Source: Spirosoma oryzae (GTDB lineage: Bacteria; Bacteroidota; Bacteroidia; Cytophagales; Spirosomataceae). Taken from it: a stretch of DNA of 64,000 nt. Below the pieces are notes generated by a model that made no database searches, was not told the DNA's origin, and saw only the letters and a program-made list of their open reading frames with translations. Below, in pieces: positions 44,425-53,196 of the stretch (position 1 is the stretch's first letter; every line of letters starts with the position of its first letter). The position numbers and the translations under genes are program-made. The stretch is from contig NZ_PVTE01000008.1 of the NCBI RefSeq assembly GCF_003002825.1, positions 124,001 to 188,000 of the forward strand, in the 5' to 3' direction.

Positions 44425-45798
44425 ATGAATGCCGTAGCGTCATCTGTCAGACCACCGGTTATTTCGTCCGCTGAACTAAGTCGGGAGGTCAGCCATCAGG
44501 CGTCCTACGGTACAACGACGATCGTATGGGTGTTTCTGTCGGTCTACCCGTTCTTCTCTATTTTCGATTATGTTTTTGCCGAGACGCTGTGGCAGCCCTT
44601 TTTGCTGATCCGTCTTATAATAGTCCTGCTGGTGTACATGACGTACCGCGTGGGGCGGGCGTATAACTGGTCGTACCGATGGCCCCTGCACCTGATTCTG
44701 GCCAGTGTATCACTGACGTACGCGCTGCTTTGTAACCTGGTCGATTTCGGCGCGATCAGCACTTATTTCCTGACACTATCGGCCATTTTTCTGCTTATCA
44801 ATGCCACCGTGTACTGGAAGGCGTTCAACTCGTATCTGCACGCAGCCTTCGCCATTGTCGTCCAGTTACTCTGCTTTTATCTGGTGAATCAGCGCTACCC
44901 GATCCTGACGTTTTTTCAGGAAGGCGGCATCGTATTTATGGTTATCGCGATCTGTTCGGCTTACATTCCACGGGCACGCTTTCTATCGCTCGGACGGGAA
45001 ATCCGGCTACAACTGACCGCCCAGCATACCAACGACAAACTACAGGATCTCAACGAGGAACTGATTGGCAAAAACCAATTGATCCTGGATAAAAACGCGC
45101 AGCTCAAACGGCTCAACGATCAGAAAAACGACTTTATCTCCATTGCCGGTCACGACCTGAAAAACCTGGTCGGCACGATTCGCCTGTCGGTGGGTGAACT
45201 ACAGGCCGAAGGCGCTGCGATGAGTCCGGATCAGCAGGAGTATATCGGCTTTATTTCGGATGCGTCGGGGCGTATTCAGTACCTGCTCAACAAGCTGCTC
45301 GACGTCAAAGAAATCGAAGGCACCGAAATCGCCTTTACCTACGAACAGGTCGATCTGAACCGAATCATCAACCGCATTGCCAACGACCTGACAGATGCGG
45401 CCACTCGAAAAGATATTCAGCTGCTGCTGAACATGCTGCCCACCAGCATCATCGTGCAGGTCGATCAGGTATTTGCCCGGCAGATTTTCGAGAACCTGAT
45501 TGCCAATGCCATTCGGTTCTCGCAGCCCGCCAATACGCTTACGCTGCATACCGATGCCACCGACACCCGCTTCGTCTTTGAGTTGATCGACCAGGGACAG
45601 ACCATCGGACAGGCGCAGATGGATCGGTTATTCAACAAGCTCGATGAGTTATCGCACACGACCGTCAGTTCACCCGACCGCGCCGGTCTGGGTCTGTCGA
45701 TTGCCCTCCGACTGACGGAAGCCATGCACGGAACACTGACCTACGCCAGCAATCCACGCATCGGCAACCGCTACCGGGTCGAGTTTCCATTGGCCTAG
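44425..45798 (+). CDS. membrane sensor histidine kinase
   Basis: The 457-residue kinase has about six hydrophobic segments in the first 200 residues, then a coiled coil, then the dimerisation box FISIAGHDLKNLVGTIRLS (His residue 243). The ATPase domain follows, with the N-box in IFENLIANAIRFS, the G1-like ELIDQGQTIGQ and the G2-like RAGLGLSIALRLTEAM. The membrane-embedded sensor region has no extracytoplasmic loop of size, so it may sense membrane or intramembrane cues. It lies between the receiver and the BcsB-like gene, 47 bp from the latter. Confidence 0.92.
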   Translation: MNAVASSVRPPVISSAELSREVSHQASYGTTTIVWVFLSVYPFFSIFDYVFAETLWQPFLLIRLIIVLLVYMTYRVGRAYNWSYRWPLHLILASVSLTYALLCNLVDFGAISTYFLTLSAIFLLINATVYWKAFNSYLHAAFAIVVQLLCFYLVNQRYPILTFFQEGGIVFMVIAICSAYIPRARFLSLGREIRLQLTAQHTNDKLQDLNEELIGKNQLILDKNAQLKRLNDQKNDFISIAGHDLKNLVGTIRLSVGELQAEGAAMSPDQQEYIGFISDASGRIQYLLNKLLDVKEIEGTEIAFTYEQVDLNRIINRIANDLTDAATRKDIQLLLNMLPTSIIVQVDQVFARQIFENLIANAIRFSQPANTLTLHTDATDTRFVFELIDQGQTIGQAQMDRLFNKLDELSHTTVSSPDRAGLGLSIALRLTEAMHGTLTYASNPRIGNRYRVEFPLA

Positions 45799-45845
45799 CC
45801 ATCAGCCCATACGCTCCTGCTTATTCAACTAGTTACCCCTTACCT

Positions 45846-47969
45846 ATGTCGCTCGTTACTCCTTCCTGGCACCGAATCTGGCTATTCCCCCTGCTGGGTG
45901 CTATACTGCAACCGGCCATCGGCAAGCCCGTACCCGCCCGCCGACCCGTTCAACTGATTCGTTCGAACTGGACAATAGCCAAACCGGCCAATCTAACGGC
46001 GGTGGCAGCACGCCCGACGCCCGCACCGGCCGTTTCACCCGCGCGGGTGACGTTTGCCGAAGCCGGCTACGCCGATCAGTCGTTGCAGGGGTTGAGCAGT
46101 ACGGCTACCTACTATCTGCGGATTCCACCCACGGGCACGCTGCAAAACGGACAGCTCACGCTGCTCCTGACGCCGTCGCAGGCGCTGCTGCTCAACAAAT
46201 CGTCGGTTACGATACAGGTGAATGGTCAGCCGGCACTCAGCCTGAACCTGAATCAGTTGACACCCAATAGCCCGATCTCCGTACCGCTGTCGTCCGCCAG
46301 TCAGCAGGCGGGTTCTCCGTTCGTGCAGGTCGACGTAAAGACGCAACTGGCCATCAGCGATGATCGCTGCAAAGACCTCGAAAATCCGGCGTTATGGCTC
46401 AAGGTCGGGCAAGCGTCGTCGGTTACCTACCAGGTCGCAGCCAACGCGGGTAAGCGCCTGAACCTGTCGAACTGCCTGCCGACCAAAACGGCCATCGTTT
46501 ATCCGGCCACGGCCAGCCCTGTCGACATTCGGCTGGTCAGTGCCTTATACAGCCGCCTGAGTGAGCTACGGCCCGGCACCGTCGGTCTGTTTCCGGCCAG
46601 CCAGGCCCCCGACTCCCTGCGCAACCTGATCGTCGTCGGTGAACTGACCAACTTACCCGCCCGCTACCGTTCCCTGTTGACCCGGCAACCGCAACCCCAC
46701 CAGGGTTTGTTTGTCCTGAAAGCCGCTACGCCCCAGCAGCCGGAAGTGCTGTTTGTGACGGGCAGCGGACAGGACGGCTACGCCAAAACGGTCGACGCCG
46801 TGAGCAACTCGACTATTCTGGCGTCGGCATTCGGTGACTTCCTGACAATCAACGAAGCCCGGCAGGAACAACTGGATCGTCCGCAGTCGGACCGGCTGAC
46901 GCTGGCGCAGCTGGGTGGGCAACCGACGATGATGCAGGGAATCGGCTCGCTGCGGCAGTTATACAGCTTCCGGCTCAGCGACTTCAGTAAACAGCCCAAT
47001 GAAATCGAAACGCACCTTGAAGCCCGCTACAGCGGTTTACAGGCCGGCGACCGGGGTTACCTGAATCTGTACATCAACGACGTACTGTTCAGCAGTACCG
47101 CCCTCGACAAATCAGGGCTGATTTCGGTGTCGCCGAACGTAAAACGATACCTGCTCAAGCCGTTCAACACGGTGCAGGCGGAGTTTCGCTTCTTCCCCGG
47201 CACGAATGTTTGCCAGAACAGCTTCACCAGCTTCTTCGCCCAGGTCGACGTGCAGCGGTCGTATGTCTACAGTGCCTCGGCGTACTCGTCCGAAACGCTT
47301 AGCTTCCTGCAATATCCCGGCGCGTTCCAGAGCAAACCGCTGGCGGTCGTCGTGAGCAAATCACAGCTGACACAGGCGGTTCCGGGCGTCTGCGAACTGG
47401 TACGGCAACTGAACCAGCGCCCGGCGAAGACGCTCACGATTCCATCGGTCTACGCATCGGACAGCTACAAAGCCTCGACCGACGAAAACCTGCTCGCCAT
47501 TCTCGACCGCAATGATCCGCTATGGGCTCGGCTGTCGAAAGCCCCGGTGCAGTTCGACCGCGATTTCCGGCTGTACGGCGACGACCGCAGTAAGCCGCTC
47601 TTTGCCGTTTCCGACTCGGTCTCGTGTGGCGTAGCCCAGATTTTCCGGGAAGGCGATCAGTCGGTACTGCTGCTGTCGCTGAACGGAACCGCAGCCGCCG
47701 GAACGCTGCAAAACACCGCCCGCCACCTGACCGATCAGTTGTCGAATCAGGCCAGTAACGTACTGATTGCCGCCGGCCCGAACCGGTACGTCTTCAACCT
47801 GACCGAAGATAATGCCAGCATCGACTACTACGACCGGACCGACTACGCCCGCGACTGGTGGGGTCGGTACAACCTCTACATCCTCGGTGGCCTGCTGGTG
47901 CTGATTCTGCTGGCTTTCCTGTATGTGCGCTCGAAAGTAAACGTATCACGGGCCCTTTTCGAGAACTAA
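45846..47969 (+). CDS. BcsB-like periplasmic polysaccharide-synthase partner
   Basis: BcsB-type proteins guide a nascent glucan through the periplasm and are anchored next to the synthase. The 707-residue protein has an N-terminal signal (IWLFPLLGAILQPAIGKP) and a single C-terminal helix (YNLYILGGLLVLILLAFLYV). The family marker DDRCKDLENPALWLKVGQAS matches the BcsB CBD-like region. Further BcsB-like elements are TATYYLRIPPTGTLQNGQ and YLNLYINDVLFSSTALDKSG. It is two bases upstream of the outer-membrane barrel gene and in the same operon as a GT2. The sugar polymer is not known and need not be cellulose. Confidence 0.82.
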   Translation: MSLVTPSWHRIWLFPLLGAILQPAIGKPVPARRPVQLIRSNWTIAKPANLTAVAARPTPAPAVSPARVTFAEAGYADQSLQGLSSTATYYLRIPPTGTLQNGQLTLLLTPSQALLLNKSSVTIQVNGQPALSLNLNQLTPNSPISVPLSSASQQAGSPFVQVDVKTQLAISDDRCKDLENPALWLKVGQASSVTYQVAANAGKRLNLSNCLPTKTAIVYPATASPVDIRLVSALYSRLSELRPGTVGLFPASQAPDSLRNLIVVGELTNLPARYRSLLTRQPQPHQGLFVLKAATPQQPEVLFVTGSGQDGYAKTVDAVSNSTILASAFGDFLTINEARQEQLDRPQSDRLTLAQLGGQPTMMQGIGSLRQLYSFRLSDFSKQPNEIETHLEARYSGLQAGDRGYLNLYINDVLFSSTALDKSGLISVSPNVKRYLLKPFNTVQAEFRFFPGTNVCQNSFTSFFAQVDVQRSYVYSASAYSSETLSFLQYPGAFQSKPLAVVVSKSQLTQAVPGVCELVRQLNQRPAKTLTIPSVYASDSYKASTDENLLAILDRNDPLWARLSKAPVQFDRDFRLYGDDRSKPLFAVSDSVSCGVAQIFREGDQSVLLLSLNGTAAAGTLQNTARHLTDQLSNQASNVLIAAGPNRYVFNLTEDNASIDYYDRTDYARDWWGRYNLYILGGLLVLILLAFLYVRSKVNVSRALFEN

Positions 47970-47971
47970 CC

Positions 47972-48841
47972 ATGCGTCATCTGCTCAGTTTGCTACTGCT
48001 GGTCAGCAGCGTCGCGGGATATGCCGGGCCACGGTCGGCCGGGCCACGATCGGCCGGGCCGCGCTCGGCATGGCCGCAACAGAAACACCGGTTTATGTTC
48101 GTGCCGGGCGTCTACTACTACCGGGCGACGAGCTACTGGGGGCCCGACCGCGCGGTGCAAGCCTTCGGCGACAATGGTCGATTTCAGTCGGTCAACGTCC
48201 GGTTGTATGGGGAGTATGGCCTGTCGGATCGGCTGACGCTGGTGGGTACGTTGCCCTTCGCCACGAATCAGTACAAAAGCGAGCAACAGACCATCCATAA
48301 CAGCGGCCTGACGGACCTCGAAGTCGGGCTGCGGTATAACCTGCTCAATGTCGATAACCGGCGCTATCTGTCGGTGCAGGCGCAGGCGATTGCCCCGTTG
48401 TACCAGAATGCCAGCCGGATACCGTATCTGGGCTACGCGAGTAGCGGGGCCGAGCTGAAACTGCTGTACGCGGGTAGTCTGAAGCTGAACAACCGGGACG
48501 CGTATTTCAACACCGAAGCCGGGTTTCGACGCTTTTTCCGTGTTGGTCCCCGCCCGGTCGATCAGGTATCGCTGCTGGCGACGATGGGCTGGTACGTGTC
48601 TCCCAAGAACGTGCTGATCGGCGAACTGAGCGGACTGATTTCGTACAGCAGTCTGTTCCGCGAACTCAACCCGGTCAACCCGACGGTCAACACGGATTTT
48701 CGCTTTGCCAAAGCGACGCTGGGCTATGGTCGTCAACTCGGCACGGGCACCTGGTTGTATGCCAATGCGTATGGCGATGTCTACGGGCAGAACGTGGGCA
48801 TCGGACGCGGCTTCTCACTCACTTCCGTTATCCGCTTCTAA
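47972..48841 (+). CDS. outer-membrane beta-barrel protein of the exopolysaccharide operon
   Basis: I place the start at ATG 47972, giving 289 residues; the open frame extends upstream into the BcsB-like gene. A signal peptide (LLSLLLLVSSVAGYAGP) is followed by a low-complexity GPRSAGPRSAGPRSA stretch and then alternating strand pattern (FMFVPGVYYYRA, NVRLYGEYGLSDRLTLVGTL). It ends SLTSVIRF, with the C-terminal Phe usual for barrels. It may act as the outer-membrane export pore, in place of the large BcsC TPR protein, which is absent. That role is inferred from position. Confidence 0.72.
   Translation: MRHLLSLLLLVSSVAGYAGPRSAGPRSAGPRSAWPQQKHRFMFVPGVYYYRATSYWGPDRAVQAFGDNGRFQSVNVRLYGEYGLSDRLTLVGTLPFATNQYKSEQQTIHNSGLTDLEVGLRYNLLNVDNRRYLSVQAQAIAPLYQNASRIPYLGYASSGAELKLLYAGSLKLNNRDAYFNTEAGFRRFFRVGPRPVDQVSLLATMGWYVSPKNVLIGELSGLISYSSLFRELNPVNPTVNTDFRFAKATLGYGRQLGTGTWLYANAYGDVYGQNVGIGRGFSLTSVIRF
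48026..48070 (+). repeat. three 15-bp tandem repeats in the barrel gene
   Basis: The units GGGCCACGGTCGGCC, GGGCCACGATCGGCC and GGGCCGCGCTCGGCA encode GPRSA repeats just after the signal peptide. Unit gain or loss would keep the reading frame, as 15 is a multiple of three. Confidence 0.85.
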
Positions 48842-48844
48842 GGC

Positions 48845-50704
48845 ATGCAGGCAACCCGCACAACGCCATACACCAGTATCGACTGGCTGTTTACGGCCGG
48901 ACTGCTGAAGCAGGAACAGGTGTTCAGACTCCGTCGGTTTCAATGCGAAACCGGCTTCGCGCCGGTCAAGATTCTGCTCAACTTCGGCTACCTCTCGCGC
49001 AAGCAGTACGAACGCGTGCTGGCGACGAACGGCCACACGCTGGTAGCGATTCGGGAGGAAGCCTATACCATGGACGTGGTCAGTCAGCTCGATCTGCGCG
49101 TGGCCGACCGCTTTCTGGGCATGCCGCTGCGCATCGAAAACGGGCACGTCGTGGTGGCGATGGCCGACCCAACCGACGAAACGTACATCGCGCTCGTTCG
49201 CGATACATTCAACCTGCCGCTAACCATTCTGCCCGCGTCGGACCTCGACATTATCTGGCTGAGCCATAAGTTGCTGGGCGAACCGTACGTCAAGAAAGCC
49301 GTCTTCGACCTGGTGCAGCGCGACCCGGAAAGCTCGGCGCTGGTAACGTTTACCAACAGTCAGTTGGTCGTCATTTTCAGCCTGATCGCCGTCGTCGTCA
49401 CCCTGCTCTGCCTGAATTTCGTCGATACGTCAATCACGATCAACGTGCTGATGAGTACGTTCTTTCTGATTTCGATCGGCTTCAAGCTGTTTCTGGCCCT
49501 GGTCGGTTCGCGGTTCGAGTTGTTTCAGGCCGTTACGAAAGAGGAAGTCGCGCAGGTACGCAACGAGGACTTACCGGTCTACACCATTCAGTTGCCGGTT
49601 TACAAGGAAGACAAGCTGATTCGGAAACTGATCTGGAACCTGCAGAACCTCGACTATCCCAGTGAAAAACTGGACATCAAACTGCTAATCGAGGAAGACG
49701 ATGACAAGACGCTCAATGCCGTCCGGGCACTTGATTTTCCGGCCAATTTCGAGGTAATCGTGGTTCCCTTCCACATGCCGAAGACCAAGCCCAAAGCCTG
49801 TAACTACGGCCTGCATTTTTCGCGCGGGGAGTTCCTGACCATCTACGACGCCGAAGATATACCCGACGCCGATCAGCTTAAAAAGACGGTCTTTCTGTTC
49901 AACAAGCTGCCCAAGAAGTTTATCTGCCTGCAAGGGGCACTGAACTACTTCAACCGCAACGAGAACATGCTCACACGGATGTTCACGCTCGAATACAGCT
50001 ACTGGTTCGACTACATGCTGCCGGGCCTGGGAACGCTCGACATTCCCATTCCGCTGGGTGGTACGAGCAATCATTTCAAGCTCGATATCCTGCGCGAACT
50101 GGGCGGCTGGGACCCGTTCAACGTTACTGAAGATGCCGATCTGGGCGTGCGCGCCTTTGCCAAAGGCTATAAGGTGGCCATCGTCAACTCGACCACTTAC
50201 GAGGAAGCCAATAACGAACCGTTCAACTGGATTCGGCAGCGGTCGCGGTGGATCAAAGGGTACATGCAGACGTACCTCGTTCACATGCGCAACCCGCGTC
50301 GACTGGTGCAGAAGATCGGCTGGAAAGGCTTTATCGGCTTTAACTTCTTTATCGGCGCGACGTCGATGACCTTTCTGCTGTACCCGATCCTACTGGCCTT
50401 TTTTCTGGCTTACCTCGTGTTCGATCTGAAAGCCATCCGCCCGCTTTTCCCCGACTGGGTGCTGTACATCTCGACCTTCAACCTGATCGCGGGGAATATG
50501 CTGATGATTTATATCAACATGCTGGCCGTGTTCAAGCGCCGGTTCTACGAACTAATCTGGTTTGCCCTGCTCAATCCGGTATACTGGCTCATGCACTCGA
50601 TTGCGGCTTATAAAGGACTCTGGCAGTTGATTACCAAACCGTTCTACTGGGAAAAAACCAACCACGGCCTGAGCAAAACCAACGCCGTAACCGCCAAATC
50701 ATGA
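48845..50704 (+). CDS. GT2 polysaccharide synthase with N-terminal MshEN-like domain
   Basis: This 619-residue protein is the likely synthase. Residues 1-150 resemble the MshEN/GspE N-terminal domain, with a helical repeat (WLFTAGLLKQEQVFRLRRFQ, then ILLNFGYLSRKQYERVLATN) and VVVAMADPTDETYIALVRD. In MshEN proteins this domain binds c-di-GMP, but the RLG residues at the motif starts are not kept here. Two membrane helices follow. The GT2 core has YTIQLPVYKEDKLIRKLIW, LLIEEDDDKT, TIYDAEDIPDAD, VTEDADLG and IRQRSRWIKGY, the processive QxxRW type. Four C-terminal helices complete it. It is three bases after the barrel gene and overlaps the next by four bases. Confidence 0.9.
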   Translation: MQATRTTPYTSIDWLFTAGLLKQEQVFRLRRFQCETGFAPVKILLNFGYLSRKQYERVLATNGHTLVAIREEAYTMDVVSQLDLRVADRFLGMPLRIENGHVVVAMADPTDETYIALVRDTFNLPLTILPASDLDIIWLSHKLLGEPYVKKAVFDLVQRDPESSALVTFTNSQLVVIFSLIAVVVTLLCLNFVDTSITINVLMSTFFLISIGFKLFLALVGSRFELFQAVTKEEVAQVRNEDLPVYTIQLPVYKEDKLIRKLIWNLQNLDYPSEKLDIKLLIEEDDDKTLNAVRALDFPANFEVIVVPFHMPKTKPKACNYGLHFSRGEFLTIYDAEDIPDADQLKKTVFLFNKLPKKFICLQGALNYFNRNENMLTRMFTLEYSYWFDYMLPGLGTLDIPIPLGGTSNHFKLDILRELGGWDPFNVTEDADLGVRAFAKGYKVAIVNSTTYEEANNEPFNWIRQRSRWIKGYMQTYLVHMRNPRRLVQKIGWKGFIGFNFFIGATSMTFLLYPILLAFFLAYLVFDLKAIRPLFPDWVLYISTFNLIAGNMLMIYINMLAVFKRRFYELIWFALLNPVYWLMHSIAAYKGLWQLITKPFYWEKTNHGLSKTNAVTAKS

Positions 50705-52296
50705 CCGCGTACTCCCAGCGTCCGCTGCTCGGGGCAACCCTGCTGCTCGCGGCCTATTACGTCTTACTGGCACTCAATGGGCAACGGCTGGGCTTTCACA
50801 CGCCCGAAGCCTTGTTTCTGAGCGAAAAGTCGCTGATTATCTGGCAGGGTGTGGGCGACAAGGTAGCCGTGCTGGGGCTTACGTTTCCGGTCGTTCCGTT
50901 TTTTGTCAGCCTGCCGTTCTGTGCGTTGTTTCCGCTGGCGGGGCCGGTCATCGCGTCGTCGCTGGGGATGGCGCTGCTCTTCTTTCTGATTCTCGACGAT
51001 CAGCGACGGCTGACCATGCCCCTACTGGTTCAGGTCGGTACGGCGCTGTCGTTTGTGGCGCATCCGGGGCTACTGTTTTCAGCAACGTCGGGGCAGGGTA
51101 CCTATACCGTACTGCTGTTCGGCTACCTGTTTTTTCGCAGCCTGCTGACGTACTACCAGTCGAACACAACCTATCACGTATCGATGGCCAGCCTGTTTCT
51201 ATTGGGACTGGTATTCAGCGAAGTCGACTTCAGCTGGCTGTGTCTGTTTCTGCTGCCGCTCGTGCTGTTCATTTCGTTGCAAAGCCTGTCGCTGCGGGGT
51301 GAAGACACCTTATCGCGGCTGGGACTGGCGTTCAACAACGTCTCGCTTCGCCGTAAGCTGATCAACAAATCGCTGGCGCTGGTCATTCTGTTGTTTATGC
51401 TGCCGCTGGCCAGCCTGTTCATTTTCAGTCTGCTCAACAGCGTGTATGCCGGCGATCCGCAGTACTTTCTCGATAACCCGTATGCCAATGCCAGTGTCGT
51501 AACGAGTCAACTATTTCGCCAGCAATTTGCCAACTATACCGCCGATCTCGTACAAACGGATACGTCGGTGCTTATCTCGATCCGACGGCTGCTCTATGCC
51601 CCGTTGATCCTACTAAGTCTGCTCAGCGTTCGCGGACGCTCTTACCAGTTACTGACCCTGCTTAGCCCACTGTTGCTGGTGGAGTTTCTGCACGTGAAAG
51701 ACCCGTCGGTACCGACGCAGATTGAATTTTACCAGATTTTTCTGGTGCTCGGCTGGGCGGGCCTGACCGTTATTCCGGTGCCCCGGCTACGGGCGGTGAA
51801 CGGATTGGCCTTTACACTGCTACTCGTTCAGATCGGCGTCAGTGGCTTTCGACTGCTCAATTCGTCATACCCCATCGAACGCTCCTTCCTGCGCGACGTG
51901 CTGGTGCTAAACCCCAGCCGACAACCGGAAGCGCCTGACGACGACAAACTCGTTCAGTTTGTCCGGCAACTGCCAGAAACCACCCGCATCCTGACCGACG
52001 ACGCGACGGCCTATTCGTTCATTGCCCGCACCGAACGGGTTCGTCCGTTTCTGCTTGCCTATCAGCAGAGCTACCTGTCGGCCTACGACAATCCGGCGCC
52101 TTTCGTCCAATACATTCTGGCCCACAACACGGCCAACGATCCGCAAGCCCAGTTTTCCATGACCAACACCCGGTACGTCGATGCCATTCAGCGCCGGACG
52201 GGCCGACGTCTGTCACTGGTCATGAAAAGCACCGACTGGTCGATCTACGCGCTCACGCCCAACCGCACGGCAGCCGCTTCGCTAGCGGCCAAATAA
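50701..52296 (+). CDS. polytopic membrane protein, GT-C-like
   Basis: I do not recognise a named family. The 531-residue protein has about ten hydrophobic segments in its first 390 residues (for example VPFFVSLPFCALFPLAGPVI and LALVILLFMLPLASLFIFSL), followed by a soluble domain of about 130 residues (RILTDDATAYSFIARTERV). This architecture resembles GT-C glycosyltransferases, though no catalytic Asp motif is certain. Its ATG overlaps the stop of the GT2 gene by four bases, so it is translationally coupled and probably part of the same machine. It is the last gene in the operon. Confidence 0.78.
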   Translation: MTAYSQRPLLGATLLLAAYYVLLALNGQRLGFHTPEALFLSEKSLIIWQGVGDKVAVLGLTFPVVPFFVSLPFCALFPLAGPVIASSLGMALLFFLILDDQRRLTMPLLVQVGTALSFVAHPGLLFSATSGQGTYTVLLFGYLFFRSLLTYYQSNTTYHVSMASLFLLGLVFSEVDFSWLCLFLLPLVLFISLQSLSLRGEDTLSRLGLAFNNVSLRRKLINKSLALVILLFMLPLASLFIFSLLNSVYAGDPQYFLDNPYANASVVTSQLFRQQFANYTADLVQTDTSVLISIRRLLYAPLILLSLLSVRGRSYQLLTLLSPLLLVEFLHVKDPSVPTQIEFYQIFLVLGWAGLTVIPVPRLRAVNGLAFTLLLVQIGVSGFRLLNSSYPIERSFLRDVLVLNPSRQPEAPDDDKLVQFVRQLPETTRILTDDATAYSFIARTERVRPFLLAYQQSYLSAYDNPAPFVQYILAHNTANDPQAQFSMTNTRYVDAIQRRTGRRLSLVMKSTDWSIYALTPNRTAAASLAAK

Positions 52297-52310
52297 CACA
52301 TGCTGGCGTA

Positions 52311-53105
52311 TCAGCCAATCCAGAAGTCTTCGCTGTCGAGCAGTTGCTCGTACCGTTCCCTGTTGAAGCGATACAGATACGGTGCTTTGCTGGACGGAAT
52401 CGTCGGGCGTTTGTCGAGCCGGTCCAGCACGTTGTAGTTCATCAGCTGCTTGTAGAAGTTGCGTCGGTCCAGACTACGCCCCAGAATGGTTTCGTACAGG
52501 CGTTGCAGTTCCGACATGGTAAACGAGTCGGGCAGCAGGTTATAGCCGATTGGCTGATAGCTCAGTTGCCGACGCAGGGTTTTGAGCGCCATCCGAATCA
52601 TGGCGTTATGATCGAACAATAACTGGGGCACCTGATCGATGTCCCACCAGCGGCACTCGTCGGTCAGCAGGTCGGGCGTCGGGCTAACCTGCGTGTAGTC
52701 GACCAGCGCGTAGAAGCCGACCGACACGTCGCGGTGGTTTTTCAGGGCGCTGTCGCCCTCCAGCAGTCGAGCCGCCATCTCCTTCATTCCCAGCCGGGAC
52801 AGGGTTTCGTGCCAGGAAAAATAAGTCAGCCGGTTCAGGTTGCCGAAGGTGTGAAACTGCTGTAGAAACAGGCGGTCCAGTCCCGTCCGCTCCCGCAGCG
52901 ACCGATAGGCCGCATCGTCCAGATTCTCCCGGTTTCCCACGCGCCCGCCCGGCAGCAGCCAGTCTTCCGACTCCTTGAAGCGCAGCAGCAATACCTTTAG
53001 CTGCCCTTCGTGAAAGCCAAAAATCACCAGATCGAGCGACACCGACGGCAGAAAGTTAACCAGATGATCATCGACCCACCGTTGTACTACTTCACTGAAA
53101 TTCAT
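52311..53105 (-). CDS. Nudix-domain transcriptional regulator (NrtR/AraR-like) with degenerate Nudix box
   Basis: The protein combines an N-terminal Nudix fold with a C-terminal winged helix (SELQRLYETILGRSLDRRNF), as in NrtR-type sugar or NAD regulators. The Nudix box should be G-x5-E-x7-R-E-U-x-E-E-x-G-U. Here GRVGNRENLDDAAYRSLRER keeps the first Gly and Glu but has Ser and Arg in place of two catalytic Glu residues, so it should bind a ligand rather than hydrolyse it. I choose ATG 53105 (MNFSEVVQRW); an ATG at 53129 would overlap the first candidate operator. It faces the PQQ-type dehydrogenase gene, a likely target. Confidence 0.88.
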   Translation of the reverse strand: MNFSEVVQRWVDDHLVNFLPSVSLDLVIFGFHEGQLKVLLLRFKESEDWLLPGGRVGNRENLDDAAYRSLRERTGLDRLFLQQFHTFGNLNRLTYFSWHETLSRLGMKEMAARLLEGDSALKNHRDVSVGFYALVDYTQVSPTPDLLTDECRWWDIDQVPQLLFDHNAMIRMALKTLRRQLSYQPIGYNLLPDSFTMSELQRLYETILGRSLDRRNFYKQLMNYNVLDRLDKRPTIPSSKAPYLYRFNRERYEQLLDSEDFWIG

Positions 53106-53119
53106 AACAAAAAATAGTT

Positions 53120-53140
53120 TGTGCGTCATTAATACACACA
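53120..53140. promoter_or_regulatory. candidate operator 1 in the Nudix regulator / dehydrogenase intergenic region
   Basis: The 21-bp imperfect palindrome TGTGCGTCATTAATACACACA pairs at 7 of 10 positions. It shares the half-site TGTGCGT with operator 2, whose centre lies about 34 bp away. A dyad of this kind suits a Nudix/winged-helix regulator. Confidence 0.5.
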
Positions 53141-53155
53141 GAAAATTCGTAGTAT

Positions 53156-53172
53156 TGCGTCAAATGTACGCA
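53156..53172. promoter_or_regulatory. candidate operator 2 in the Nudix regulator / dehydrogenase intergenic region
   Basis: TGCGTCAAATGTACGCA has exact 5-bp arms (TGCGT/ACGCA). With the flanking ACA it gives a TGTGTGCGT half-site on the minus strand, facing that in operator 1. It lies 24 bp before the dehydrogenase ATG. Confidence 0.5.
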
Positions 53173-53196
53173 CACAAAAACAAGTTCGCTGAGTAA

